Positions 40,970 to 49,209 of a stretch of 57,284 nt of DNA are shown here, piece after piece. Location: positions 1-57,284 of the forward strand of contig CAMHHL010000005.1 of NCBI GenBank assembly GCA_946184925.1, in the 5' to 3' direction. The DNA is from an uncultured Clostridia bacterium. Lineage in GTDB: Bacteria > Bacillota > Clostridia > Oscillospirales > Acutalibacteraceae. The notes beneath the pieces are model-generated. The model was not told where the DNA came from. It saw only the letters and a program-made list of their open reading frames with translations, and ran no database searches. The translations under genes and the position numbers were made by a program. Numbering within the stretch: the first letter of the stretch is position 1; each line of letters starts with the position of its first letter.

Positions 40970-40991
40970 ATTTTAAAGGGTTGGGATTTTT

Positions 40992-41204
40992 ATGATGCCG
41001 CTTTCATTTGCTTCAGCAGGTGAAACAAGTATTATCAAAAAGGTCGGAGGACTCCCCGAGGTCAAAAAGCACCTCGAGAACCTCGGCTTTGTTGCAGGTG
41101 CCGATGTGACGATTGTTTCCGAGATGGCAGGAAACCTCATCGTCAACGTCAAGAACTCGCGCGTAGCAATCAGCAAGGAAATGGCTCAGAAAATTATGAT
41201 TTGA
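40992..41204 (+). CDS. feoA: ferrous iron transport protein A (first copy)
   Basis: A 70-residue SH3-like protein that assists FeoB. It shows the family pattern LPLSFA..ET..I, GGLPEVKKHLENLGFVAGADVTIVSEMAGNLIVNVKNSRVAISKEMAQKIMI. It is the first gene of feoA-feoA-feoB. Two tandem FeoA genes are common in Clostridia and may bind different faces of FeoB. Two ATG codons are adjacent at the start; the first is used here. Confidence 0.92.
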   Translation: MMPLSFASAGETSIIKKVGGLPEVKKHLENLGFVAGADVTIVSEMAGNLIVNVKNSRVAISKEMAQKIMI

Positions 41205-41231
41205 GCCTCAGCTATAAAAAGGAGGAGAAGA

Positions 41232-41453
41232 ATGAAAACTCTCAAGGACATCAAGGTCGGCGAGTCCGCCCGGGTAGTCAAGCTGCACGGTGAAGGCGCC
41301 GTCAAGAGAAGAATTATGGACATGGGAATCACCAAGGGCGTGGAAATCTACGTCAGAAAGGTCGCTCCGCTGGGCGACCCGGTTGAGGTCAATGTCAGAG
41401 GCTATGAGCTCTCTCTCAGAAAAGCCGATTCAGAAATGATAGAAGTGGAGTAA
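41232..41453 (+). CDS. feoA: ferrous iron transport protein A (second copy)
   Basis: A 73-residue FeoA with the classic ending RRIMDMGITKGVEIYVRKVAPLGDPVEVNVRGYELSLRKADSEMIEV. It is more typical of the family than the first copy. GGAGGAG precedes the ATG, and feoB begins 6 nt after its stop. Confidence 0.94.
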   Translation: MKTLKDIKVGESARVVKLHGEGAVKRRIMDMGITKGVEIYVRKVAPLGDPVEVNVRGYELSLRKADSEMIEVE

Positions 41454-41459
41454 CAAAAC

Positions 41460-43898
41460 ATGAGTATCAGAATCGCCCTCGCGGGCAACCCGAACTGCGG
41501 CAAAACGACGCTGTTCAACGCTCTCACCGGCTCCAATCAGTTCGTAGGTAACTGGCCGGGAGTTACGGTTGAGAAAAAGGAAGGCAAGCTCAAGAAAAAC
41601 AGTGACGTCATCATCACCGACCTTCCCGGAATTTATTCGCTCTCGCCCTACACCCTCGAGGAGGTTGTGGCGAGAAACTACCTGATTGAGGAACGCCCCG
41701 ACGTTATCCTCAACATTATCGACGGAACCAACCTCGAGCGCAACCTTTATCTCACCACTCAGCTGACTGAGCTCGGCATTCCGGTTGTGCTGGCTGTGAA
41801 CATGATGGACGTCGTCGAGAAGAACGGCGACAAAATCAACACCGAGGCGCTCTCGGCTCAGCTCGGATGCAAGGTTGTCGAAATCTCAGCTCTCAAGAGC
41901 AGAGGAGTTAAGGAAGCCGCAGACGCGGCAATCAGCGCCGCAATCGGCGAGAAGGCTATCCCCCACCATAGTTTCAGCGGAGTTGTTGAGCATGCTCTGG
42001 CTCACATCGAGGAGGGAACCGTGCTTCACGACCTTCCCGAGGAACAGCAGAGATGGTACGCAATCAAGATTTTTGAGCGCGACGAGAAGGTTCTCGAGGG
42101 GCTTCACATTCCGGCTGACATACTCGAGCACATTGAGAAGGACATTCAGTCCGCCGAGAAAGAGCTCGACGACGACGCCGAAAGTATCATCACAAACGAA
42201 AGATATGTTTACATAGCCACCGTAATCAAGGCTTGCTACAAGAAGAAAAGCAAGGGCAGCCTGACGGTTTCCGACAAAATCGACAAGGTCGTTACAAACA
42301 GAATTCTCGCTCTGCCGATTTTCATCGCGATTATGTTCATCGTGTACTCAATCGCCTCGATGCCGATTCCGATGCCGTGGGGCGATTCGCTCGGCACAGT
42401 CCTCACCGACTGGGCAAACGACGGTGTGTTCGGCGACGGCTGGTACCTGCTCGGTATCGGTCAGGGCGAATATGACGAAGCCGTTGACAAATGGGCTGAC
42501 GGCAACCTGTTCAACAACAAGGAGCTCGGCGCCATGCTCGAAAAGGCGGCAATTGACAAAAACATGAAGGGCGCCGACGAACTCTCCGGCGCGTTTGAGG
42601 ACAAGGATTTCGGCGGCTTTGAAGAAGCCTACGGCTCCTACGGCGAGGAAATCAACGAGGGCGGCTATGAAATTGACGCACTTATACCGCTCAATGAGGA
42701 CGGCGAAATTGACTGTCCGGTTGAGAATAAGGACTACGGAATATGGATTCCGGGTATTCCCGTCTTTGTTGAGGACGGACTGAACGCAATTCACTGCGCC
42801 GACTGGCTCCAAAGCCTGATACTCGACGGTATACTCGCCGGCGTAGGCGCGGTGCTCGGATTTGTGCCGCAGATGTTCATACTGTTCTTTATGCTCGCAT
42901 TGCTCGAAAGCTGCGGATATATGGCGCGCGTCGCGTTTGTCATGGACAGAATCTTCCGCAAGTTCGGTCTTTCGGGCAAGAGCTTCATCCCGATGCTCAT
43001 CGGCACGGGCTGCGGTGTTCCGGGAATCATGGCGTCGCGAACGATTGAGAATGAGCGCGACCGCCGTATGACAATCATGACAACAACCTTCATCCCCTGC
43101 GGAGCGAAGCTGCCGATTATCACGCTCATCGCAACCGCGCTGTTCGGAGGTTCGCCGCTGATTGCGACGAGTGCGTACTTCATCGGTATCGCCGCAATCG
43201 TAATCTCAGGCATTATGCTGAAGAAAACAAAAATGTTCGCAGGCGACCCGGCTCCGTTCGTTATGGAGCTTCCGGCGTACCACCTGCCGACCTTCGGAAA
43301 TCTTATGCGCTCGATGTGGGAGCGCGGCTGGTCGTTCATCAAGAAAGCAGGAACAATCATCCTGCTCGCGTCCGTCCTTATCTGGGCAGGCAAGTCGTTC
43401 GGCTGGTACGGCACAAGCTTCGGCTTTAACCCCGACCTTGAGCTCGAGAACACTGTCCTCGGCGCTATCGGCGGCGCAATCAGATGGATTTTCGCTCCGC
43501 TCGGCTTTGACGACACAAGAGCGGCAATCGCGACGATTATGGGACTTGTCGCCAAGGAAGAAGTTGTCGGTGTGTTCGGCGTTCTCGACTTTGCGGCTTT
43601 GAGCCGGCTTGCGGCGTTCTCGTTCCTGACCTTCAACCTTCTCTGCGCTCCGTGCTTCGCGGCAATGGGCGCAATCAAGAGAGAGATGAACTCAGCAAAA
43701 TGGACGCTGTTCGCAATCGCCTATCAGTGTGTGCTCGCTTATGCGGTATCGCTTTCAATCTTCCAGATTGGCTCGGCGTTCACCGGCAATCTGAACATCA
43801 TCGGGCTGATTGTTTCAATCGCAATAATCGCCTTCGTTGTGTTCATGCTCGTAAAGCCCTACAAAGAGGCTGACAGGCTCAGCGTAAAGGTAAAATAA
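41460..43898 (+). CDS. feoB: ferrous iron transporter FeoB with extra external segment
   Basis: An 812-residue Fe(II) transporter. The N-terminal G domain has GNPNCGKTTLFN, the DLPGIYSL switch and NMMD; a helical domain follows, then the membrane channel with two Gate motifs (LESCGYMARVAFVMDR, GTGCGVPGIMASRTI). Between the first membrane helix (about 280-297) and the next (about 448) lies an acidic stretch of ~120-140 residues (roughly 305-440), longer than in many FeoB proteins, probably outside the membrane. It is the main gene of the feo operon, with the small Cys-rich partner downstream. Confidence 0.95.
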   Translation: MSIRIALAGNPNCGKTTLFNALTGSNQFVGNWPGVTVEKKEGKLKKNSDVIITDLPGIYSLSPYTLEEVVARNYLIEERPDVILNIIDGTNLERNLYLTTQLTELGIPVVLAVNMMDVVEKNGDKINTEALSAQLGCKVVEISALKSRGVKEAADAAISAAIGEKAIPHHSFSGVVEHALAHIEEGTVLHDLPEEQQRWYAIKIFERDEKVLEGLHIPADILEHIEKDIQSAEKELDDDAESIITNERYVYIATVIKACYKKKSKGSLTVSDKIDKVVTNRILALPIFIAIMFIVYSIASMPIPMPWGDSLGTVLTDWANDGVFGDGWYLLGIGQGEYDEAVDKWADGNLFNNKELGAMLEKAAIDKNMKGADELSGAFEDKDFGGFEEAYGSYGEEINEGGYEIDALIPLNEDGEIDCPVENKDYGIWIPGIPVFVEDGLNAIHCADWLQSLILDGILAGVGAVLGFVPQMFILFFMLALLESCGYMARVAFVMDRIFRKFGLSGKSFIPMLIGTGCGVPGIMASRTIENERDRRMTIMTTTFIPCGAKLPIITLIATALFGGSPLIATSAYFIGIAAIVISGIMLKKTKMFAGDPAPFVMELPAYHLPTFGNLMRSMWERGWSFIKKAGTIILLASVLIWAGKSFGWYGTSFGFNPDLELENTVLGAIGGAIRWIFAPLGFDDTRAAIATIMGLVAKEEVVGVFGVLDFAALSRLAAFSFLTFNLLCAPCFAAMGAIKREMNSAKWTLFAIAYQCVLAYAVSLSIFQIGSAFTGNLNIIGLIVSIAIIAFVVFMLVKPYKEADRLSVKVK

Positions 43899-43921
43899 CT
43901 TATACATAAGGAGGAGTAAAA

Positions 43922-44083
43922 ATGTCGTGGCTTGTGAATAATATCGGGACAATTCTTGTTGCCGTCGTTGTTTTCGGCGGACTGGGGTTCATCGCGTTCA
44001 GATACTTCCGCGGCAAGAAGAAAAACTCCTGCGGCGGCGGATGCGCCGGTTGTCCGATGAACGGAAAATGTCATAAGGTATAA
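43922..44083 (+). CDS. FeoB-associated Cys-rich membrane protein
   Basis: A 53-residue protein: one membrane helix (residues 8-27), a basic stop-transfer RGKKK and a Cys-rich tail (CGGGCAGCPMNGKC). This exact layout defines the FeoB-associated Cys-rich membrane protein family found after feoB in Clostridia, which is thought to help iron delivery, perhaps like FeoC. GGAGGAG lies before the ATG; it starts 23 nt after feoB. Confidence 0.9.
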   Translation: MSWLVNNIGTILVAVVVFGGLGFIAFRYFRGKKKNSCGGGCAGCPMNGKCHKV

Positions 44084-44099
44084 ATATACTAAGAAATGC

Positions 44100-44267
44100 G
44101 CGCTTTGCGCGCATTTCGCTACTCATCGCTCGTTGCTGCGCAGCAGCAAACTGAGCGGAGAATACAAATTGTTTTTTGCTTTATAGGAGCTTATGTTATT
44201 GCTATTTTCAGTTATACTGCTAAAAAGTTTATCATTTTGCAACGCAACATAGGAATTCCCTATAAAG
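44100..44267 (+). repeat. dispersed repeat family B, copy 2
   Basis: The same order as copy 1 at 2485-2626: a GC-rich stem (here CGCTC..GAGCG around GTTGCTG/CAGCAAAC), the AATACAAATT linker, and a core bounded by CTTTATAGG (44179-44187) and CCTATAAAG (44259-44267). The core is 89 nt against 88 in copy 1. Stem sequences differ but still pair. An A/T-rich inner hairpin is weaker here. Confidence 0.75.
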
Positions 44268-44274
44268 TAAAAAC

Positions 44275-44306
44275 AGGAGCTGTCGCTTGTGGCAGCTCCT
44301 TTTTTT
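44275..44306. terminator. bidirectional terminator between feo and LRR genes
   Basis: Stem GGAGCTG..CAGCTCC around TCGCTTGTGG, with TTTTTTT on the plus strand and TGTTTTT on the minus strand. It serves the feo operon and the convergent LRR genes. Confidence 0.85.
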
Positions 44307-44315
44307 AACGCGGAA

Positions 44316-45536
44316 TTATTTAACCTCAATGTTGATTTTAATCACTTTTATATTATTGACTCTCAGTCGCAGGGTGGTTGTGCCCTTCTTGATTCCCTTG
44401 ATTTTAAGCTGAGAGGTGTTTTTTCCGCCGATGAATTTCGCGACGGAGGTACTCTTGGCGCTCAGAGGGATGTCGCCGACCTTACCCTTGACCTCGCAGG
44501 AAATTGTCTTGCCCTTCTTCACCGTAAAGGTTCGGTTGGATTTTCCCTGATACCAGCCTTTGTCAACAATAACGTCGGGGCGGTCAATCTCCCCAACATC
44601 GTCAATAGGATCGCCGGAAAGGACTTTGAGCTCATACTTCTTTCCGCTTTTGGTTTTGAGGTTGAGCGTTATGTTTCCGTTTCGCAGGAACAGAAGCTTT
44701 CCGGTGGAATCGAATCTCGCGATACCGGTATCCGAGGACTTGTATTTGACGGCGTACTCGTTATGCACTCTGAACCTCACCATGGAGCCGACAATATAGT
44801 GATATTGAACGCCTATGTAGGAATCATCCTCGCCTACTCCTATATTATTGATTACATCAAAACCGTTTTCCGCGGCGAAATCAGCGGCGTTTGAGTAAGC
44901 GTTCGTGGCGGTTCCGTCAATATACATTTTAAAGCCCTTTAACGGTTTATCGGATTTGGATTTTGCGTCATAATAAATGCCTATGCCCTTATCCTTTATG
45001 TAGTTTTGCGAGCTCACCCACGCGCTTTTCAGCGAGGTACAGTTGTAGAACGCCTTCTCGCGGATTTCGCCCCTGAGTTCTACGTCAACCTTTTTGAGCG
45101 AGGTGCAGCCGGAGAACGCTTCCTTTCCGACATAGCCGAGATGCTTTGCTGTTACTTTGCGCAGCTTTTTGCAGTTTTTAAATGCCGCCTTGTTGATAAC
45201 ATATACCGTTGACGGCAGAGTAACCTCAGACAGGCTGCTGTTCGCGAACGCCTTTGCCCCGATTACCTTGACATCAAAGCCGTCAATTGAAGCCGGCACC
45301 TTGTATTTTGACGGCAAGGGCTTTTTTCCGATATACTTAACCAGAGTTGCTTTTGTGGTGTCCGATTCTGCCCACGAGAAGCTTCTCCATTTTGCCGCTG
45401 TGTAGCGGTACAGTCCGTCCGCACTTGTATACACCTTGTTCACATCGAGCAAAGCGTCCTCGGCATAAGCCGTAATCGCCGCTAACGATGAACAAATCAG
45501 AATTAACGCAAGTAAAAATGATACAGTTCTTTTCAT
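44316..45536 (-). CDS. secreted leucine-rich-repeat protein (BspA-like LRR_5)
   Basis: A 406-residue protein with a signal peptide (cleavage after AYA, about residue 25). Residues ~75-180 hold BspA-type leucine-rich repeats (GAKAFANSSLSEVTLPSTVYVINKAAFKNCKKLRKV, GKEAFSGCTSLKKV, REKAFYNCTSLKSA). The C-terminal half has bacterial Ig-like strand blocks (KYKSSDTGIARFDSTGKL; GIKKGTTTLRLRVN) as in Big_2 domains. There is no sorting signal or membrane anchor, so it is released or held non-covalently. It follows a paralogue by 12 nt: the stop TAG of that gene overlaps GGAGG. Confidence 0.88.
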   Translation of the reverse strand: MKRTVSFLLALILICSSLAAITAYAEDALLDVNKVYTSADGLYRYTAAKWRSFSWAESDTTKATLVKYIGKKPLPSKYKVPASIDGFDVKVIGAKAFANSSLSEVTLPSTVYVINKAAFKNCKKLRKVTAKHLGYVGKEAFSGCTSLKKVDVELRGEIREKAFYNCTSLKSAWVSSQNYIKDKGIGIYYDAKSKSDKPLKGFKMYIDGTATNAYSNAADFAAENGFDVINNIGVGEDDSYIGVQYHYIVGSMVRFRVHNEYAVKYKSSDTGIARFDSTGKLLFLRNGNITLNLKTKSGKKYELKVLSGDPIDDVGEIDRPDVIVDKGWYQGKSNRTFTVKKGKTISCEVKGKVGDIPLSAKSTSVAKFIGGKNTSQLKIKGIKKGTTTLRLRVNNIKVIKINIEVK

Positions 45537-45548
45537 TGAGAATTCCTC

Positions 45549-46925
45549 CTACTTTACTATAACCTTAAGCTTGATTTTGCAGCCGTTTACTACGACGCCG
45601 AGAGTAGCCTTGCCCTTCGCGGCTCCGTAAACACGAATCAGGTCGGATTTCGGCTCTGCGATAATTTTAGCGTTTTTCTTGCTTATGTACTTATTGCTGA
45701 CAGATTTTACTCTGCCCGAAATAATCAGGTCAACCGCCTTACCCTTTTTCAGAGTGATGCTCCGGACATATTCGGTATCCGCCTTCGGCTCGCTGCCTCC
45801 GTGAAGATAAGCCCTGTAAAGCGCGGGGTGAATGTAATTGATGAGCTTCACCTTTATAGTCTTTCCGTCCTCGGTCTTGACGGTAACGGCATTTTTCTCT
45901 CCCGTATACGTACGTATCTGGACATTACCCTTGTCGCTTATTTTGAGTGCCTTTTTGTTGGTAGATTTCCAACCGCTGACCTGCTTTCCGTCAAGGAGTA
46001 ATCGGAAGGACTGACCGCATGAAAAGCTTCTCTCCTGTTCTTCGGAGATTAAATCCGAACGAATTGAAAGCTCCGCAGGGATTCCGGTCTTATAGGCGTA
46101 AGCCATCACACCGTCGTAACCCGAAATATAACGGTCGGTTCTTTTCTGCTCGGCGACAATTTTATATCTTTCCGGAGCCAAAAGAGCCGGGTGTAAATAT
46201 TCTCCGTAATCGAAATCTTCCTCTCCACCCCAGTCCGGATCCTCAATGTAGCCGAAGAAATACTTTCCGAATCCGACCGACTCGTTCACGTGAAGCTCCG
46301 TAAAATTACTGCAATTAAAGAACGCATAATCGCCGATATAGGACACCTGAACGCTGTTATTGACTGTTTTCAGGTTGTAAAGATCTCTGAAGCACTGCAC
46401 GGGAATTTCCTTTATTCCGCTTCCGAGCGTTATTGTTTTCAGATTATAAATAAAAGCAAAGCTGCATTTGCCGAGCTTTCTTACGGAATCCGGAATCACA
46501 ACTTGTTCCAGGGAACTGTAAGCAAACGCGTAATCGTCAATGTAAACAACGCTGTCGGGAAGTGATACGTCTTTAATCCGTGAAAATGCAAACGCTTCCT
46601 CGCCGATATATGTAACCGTATCGGGGATAACAAGTCTTTCAGTCCATAACAGGGACGCGTGATAATCCGACTTTTCATTCATAAACGCCCGGCTCCCTAT
46701 CGAAGTAACGGTTACACCGTTGAGTGTTTCCGGGACAGAATAGGATTCACCCTCGAGCTTTTCGCCCTTGTAGCTTACGAGCTCAGCGTTTTTGCCGTTG
46801 TTTGTCAGGCGGTACTCATAGAGTCCGTCCGGGGTGGTCTGAACCTCTGACGCCGCGTTTGCGGGCAAGCACAGCACAGATGTGAGAATCAGAACCGCCG
46901 TGAGAATTGATAATAGCTTTTTCAT
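45549..46925 (-). CDS. secreted leucine-rich-repeat protein (BspA-like), paralogue
   Basis: A 458-residue homologue of the next gene. Signal peptide to about residue 25 (LPANAA). LRR_5 units run from about 75 to 210 (IGSRAFMNE, IGEEAFAFSRIKDVSLPDSVVYIDDYAFAYSSLEQVVIPDSVRKLGKCSFAF, IGDYAFFNCSNFTELHV). Two Ig-like blocks follow (WKSTNKKALKISDKGNVQIRTY; AAKGKATLGVVVNGCKIKLKVIVK). Both proteins lack an anchor. BspA-like repeats bind host or other bacterial surfaces. The start is the ATG at 46925 with AGAGG upstream. A tandem duplication gave the pair. Confidence 0.88.
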   Translation of the reverse strand: MKKLLSILTAVLILTSVLCLPANAASEVQTTPDGLYEYRLTNNGKNAELVSYKGEKLEGESYSVPETLNGVTVTSIGSRAFMNEKSDYHASLLWTERLVIPDTVTYIGEEAFAFSRIKDVSLPDSVVYIDDYAFAYSSLEQVVIPDSVRKLGKCSFAFIYNLKTITLGSGIKEIPVQCFRDLYNLKTVNNSVQVSYIGDYAFFNCSNFTELHVNESVGFGKYFFGYIEDPDWGGEEDFDYGEYLHPALLAPERYKIVAEQKRTDRYISGYDGVMAYAYKTGIPAELSIRSDLISEEQERSFSCGQSFRLLLDGKQVSGWKSTNKKALKISDKGNVQIRTYTGEKNAVTVKTEDGKTIKVKLINYIHPALYRAYLHGGSEPKADTEYVRSITLKKGKAVDLIISGRVKSVSNKYISKKNAKIIAEPKSDLIRVYGAAKGKATLGVVVNGCKIKLKVIVK

Positions 46926-47111
46926 AGTAATACCTCTTTTCTTTATAGAAAAATTGCTTTTCACTATAGTAGTGTGGAATTATCCCGAAAAAGTTTCAAT
47001 TTTTTTGAAAATTTTTTATTTTGTAGAGTTGAACAAAAATAACGATACTTATTTGTGCAATATACACTACAATACGCGTTTTGGGCTTACAGAGCGGTTT
47101 CTAATAAAGCC

Positions 47112-47143
47112 AAAAAGGGGCTGTCGCTTGACAGTCCCTTTTT
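47112..47143 (-). terminator. terminator of the pilus operon
   Basis: Stem AAAAAGGG-g-CTGTC/GACAG-t-CCCTTTTT, loop gctt, T-run on the minus strand, about 25 nt past the last sortase gene. The AT-rich rest of 46926-47168 holds no gene and should include the LRR promoter (TATAGT-like -10 near 46967). Confidence 0.85.
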
Positions 47144-47168
47144 ACAACGGAATATTACATCGTTTAGC

Positions 47169-47948
47169 TTACTGCTTGGCGGTCTGAGCCGCGGCTTTTC
47201 TCTCGCAAATCACATAGTAACGGTTAAATCCGCCGCTGCCGTTCGGAATGCAGGTGAACATAGTGAGCAGGTCGCGGTCGTCCGTGATGAAAACATTGTT
47301 GGACTCGCGCGGCTTGCAAACCTCCATCTTCACGACGCGGTATGTGAGAGTTTTCCAGAAATTTTTTATTTTAACCTCGTCGCCGTAGGTCAGGCTGCGG
47401 ATATTATCGAAGAAAATTCTGCCGATATATCCGGTGTGTCCGGCGAGCACGCAGTTGCTCCTTTTGCCGCCGAGCGGAAGTGAGGTGTAGGTCATATGCG
47501 CCGCGCCGTAGCTCATGTTTGTTCCGTTCGCGCCGAGATAAATCGGCAGCTTCATCCCGATTTTCGGGATGTTGACATAGGCGTAAATACCGTCAAAAAT
47601 CCCATAGCTCTCGAGGTTGAGAGATGGCTTGGCGTAGGCGTCCTCATTGATAAGCAAATCGGACTGATTCTCTCGCACGTTCTTGTTGTAGGCGAGGCTG
47701 TCCTTGCGGAGCCTGTCGAGGTCGGGCTTGAAGAGTGTATCGGTGTCGTCCTTTTTGATGTCGCCGTCCTTCACCGCCTGCTTTCGGGTTTTTTCGGTGA
47801 CGATATGCTCAAGGCGCTCGTCGTACTTCTCGGTCTGCGAACGGGAGATATTGTTGCCGACGCAGTTCGAAACCGGCGCGAAGCTCAGAAACCCGATTCC
47901 GGCGAGCAGCAGAACAACCGCGGCAATCAGGATGAGTTTTCGCTTCAC
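47169..47948 (-). CDS. sortase, class C-like (no lid motif)
   Basis: A 259-residue membrane-anchored transpeptidase. N-terminal helix at about 5-24; catalytic His171 (LAGHTGYIG), Cys233 (LLTMFTC) and Arg243 (FNRYYV). It lacks the DPW/DPF lid of class C sortases, and also the C-terminal helix. It may attach the finished pilus to the wall or add the adhesin, while its partner polymerises the shaft; this is an inference. It overlaps the preceding sortase gene by 4 nt. Confidence 0.85.
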   Translation of the reverse strand: MKRKLILIAAVVLLLAGIGFLSFAPVSNCVGNNISRSQTEKYDERLEHIVTEKTRKQAVKDGDIKKDDTDTLFKPDLDRLRKDSLAYNKNVRENQSDLLINEDAYAKPSLNLESYGIFDGIYAYVNIPKIGMKLPIYLGANGTNMSYGAAHMTYTSLPLGGKRSNCVLAGHTGYIGRIFFDNIRSLTYGDEVKIKNFWKTLTYRVVKMEVCKPRESNNVFITDDRDLLTMFTCIPNGSGGFNRYYVICERKAAAQTAKQ

Positions 47949-48853
47949 GAGCCGTCACCGTCCTTTCCGCTTTCGGCGCGGCGGAGCCTGCGCCCGGAGC
48001 GCCGAATAAAGAACATCGTGAGGAAGACCGCTCCGCCCACAATCACCGCTATTACAATTCCGGCAACCCAATAGGGGATTTTATAGCCGAGAAAATAGAC
48101 GCAGTAGCTGTCGAACGTCATAGTCGGCGGAGTTATCTCAACATACTCGTTGTCATCGTAGGCAACTCGTTTTCCGCGCACAAGAAGGCGGTGAGTGTTG
48201 ATTGAATAAGGCGTGCAGGTGATTAGCGTGACGAAGTCCTCGCCCTTGGTGATTCGCAAATCCTTGGTATTCTCGGGCTTGACGACGCTTATTTTGTCAA
48301 CCTCATACTTCAAGGTTCGGTCGAGCACGTGGACGAAGAACTCGTCGCCCTCCTTTATGTCGAGCAGATAGTCGAAGAAGGTCTCGCCCGGGAACGCGGA
48401 ATGCGCCGAGATTACGGCGTGGGTGCTCTTGCCGCCGATCGGCATCGAGGTGTTCTCGAGATGACCGGCGTACTTCGAGAGAGTTTTCTCCGAAGTGCCG
48501 TGATAAACCGGGAGATAGACATTGATTTTGGGAATATCTATGTAACCGATGAGCCCGTCGGGCGTGACGTTGAAGGTCTTGCCGTAGTTTGCGCCGATTC
48601 TGTCGTAAGCCTTCTGGTCGAACGGGTCGGTGAGGATTACGTTGTCGGTGAGAGATTCGTTGTAAATCCTCGCCTCGCGGAACAGCTCGCTGCGGTCGTC
48701 CTTGGGGAGCTTTTCTATTCTCTTTTGATGCTCGGAAGCGTCCTGTCTCGCCGCGATGTTGTTGACTACGGACGAGAACAGCGGATAGCTGAGCACACAT
48801 ATTCCCGCGACAAACACAAGGATAATCGCGAAGAGCGTAAGTCGTTTTTTCAT
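47945..48853 (-). CDS. class C (pilin-polymerising) sortase
   Basis: A 302-residue sortase with N-terminal (6-30) and C-terminal (about 257-284) membrane helices. The active site is His151 (SAHSAFPG), Cys213 (TLITCTPY) and Arg222 (NTHRLLVRG). A lid motif DPF at 76-78 sits in the loop that covers the active site in pilin-polymerising enzymes. It is expected to link the backbone pilin at 49210-50619 through its VPNTG motif to a lysine of the next subunit. The ATG at 48853 follows a repeat-rich gap of 356 nt after the pilin gene. Confidence 0.93.
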   Translation of the reverse strand: MKKRLTLFAIILVFVAGICVLSYPLFSSVVNNIAARQDASEHQKRIEKLPKDDRSELFREARIYNESLTDNVILTDPFDQKAYDRIGANYGKTFNVTPDGLIGYIDIPKINVYLPVYHGTSEKTLSKYAGHLENTSMPIGGKSTHAVISAHSAFPGETFFDYLLDIKEGDEFFVHVLDRTLKYEVDKISVVKPENTKDLRITKGEDFVTLITCTPYSINTHRLLVRGKRVAYDDNEYVEITPPTMTFDSYCVYFLGYKIPYWVAGIVIAVIVGGAVFLTMFFIRRSGRRLRRAESGKDGDGS

Positions 48854-48859
48854 GATAGT

Positions 48860-48955
48860 AGTAAGTTATTATTTTAAGTTGTAAGTGGTAAGTTGTAAGT
48901 GGTAAGTTATTTGTTTTAAGTTTGCAGTTCTCGCTTATCGTTTACAACTTACCGC
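48860..48955 (+). repeat. period-7 repeat array with inverted end
   Basis: Tandem TAAGTTG/TAAGTGG units with a 7-nt period (about 48874-48911), then the inverted ACAACTTACC near 48944-48953. This is the third locus in the window with this design. Confidence 0.7.
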
Positions 48956-48959
48956 TATT

Positions 48960-49175
48960 CTGCTACTCGGGGCTGACTCAAAACCGATTGAGCCAGCCCC
49001 GCAACAATTACATATATTTAAGTAGACAATGATTAATTCGGGTGCGTAAATCGCGAAGTCAAGTTCTTCGTCAGAGTGTCCAAATAATTCGTGTGCATAC
49101 TGTCGTATGCGCTCGGATTTTTGGGCAGTATGACGGAGAAGGTGCAAGCGAGTTGCGTGCCCAGCCGTCAGGCGA
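48960..49175 (-). other. structured intergenic region inside the pilus operon
   Basis: Three hairpins: GGGGCTG-a-CTCAA/TTGAG-c-CAGCCCC (about 48965-48998), GCATAC/GTATGC (about 49095-49110) and TGACGG..CCGTCA (49131-49136 with 49164-49169) enclosing a GCAA/TTGC stem. A short frame on the minus strand lacks a good start. It may be a leader, processing site or small RNA that lowers sortase expression relative to pilin. Confidence 0.55.
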
Positions 49176-49209
49176 GAATTAGTCAGTGGCTACTTGTGCC
49201 TTGCTTTGA

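Noticed and set aside
48935..49147. A 70-residue protein in the pilin-sortase gap
   Set aside because: It starts at a TTG without ribosome site, overlaps three hairpins and matches no family known to me; kept as a structured non-coding region.
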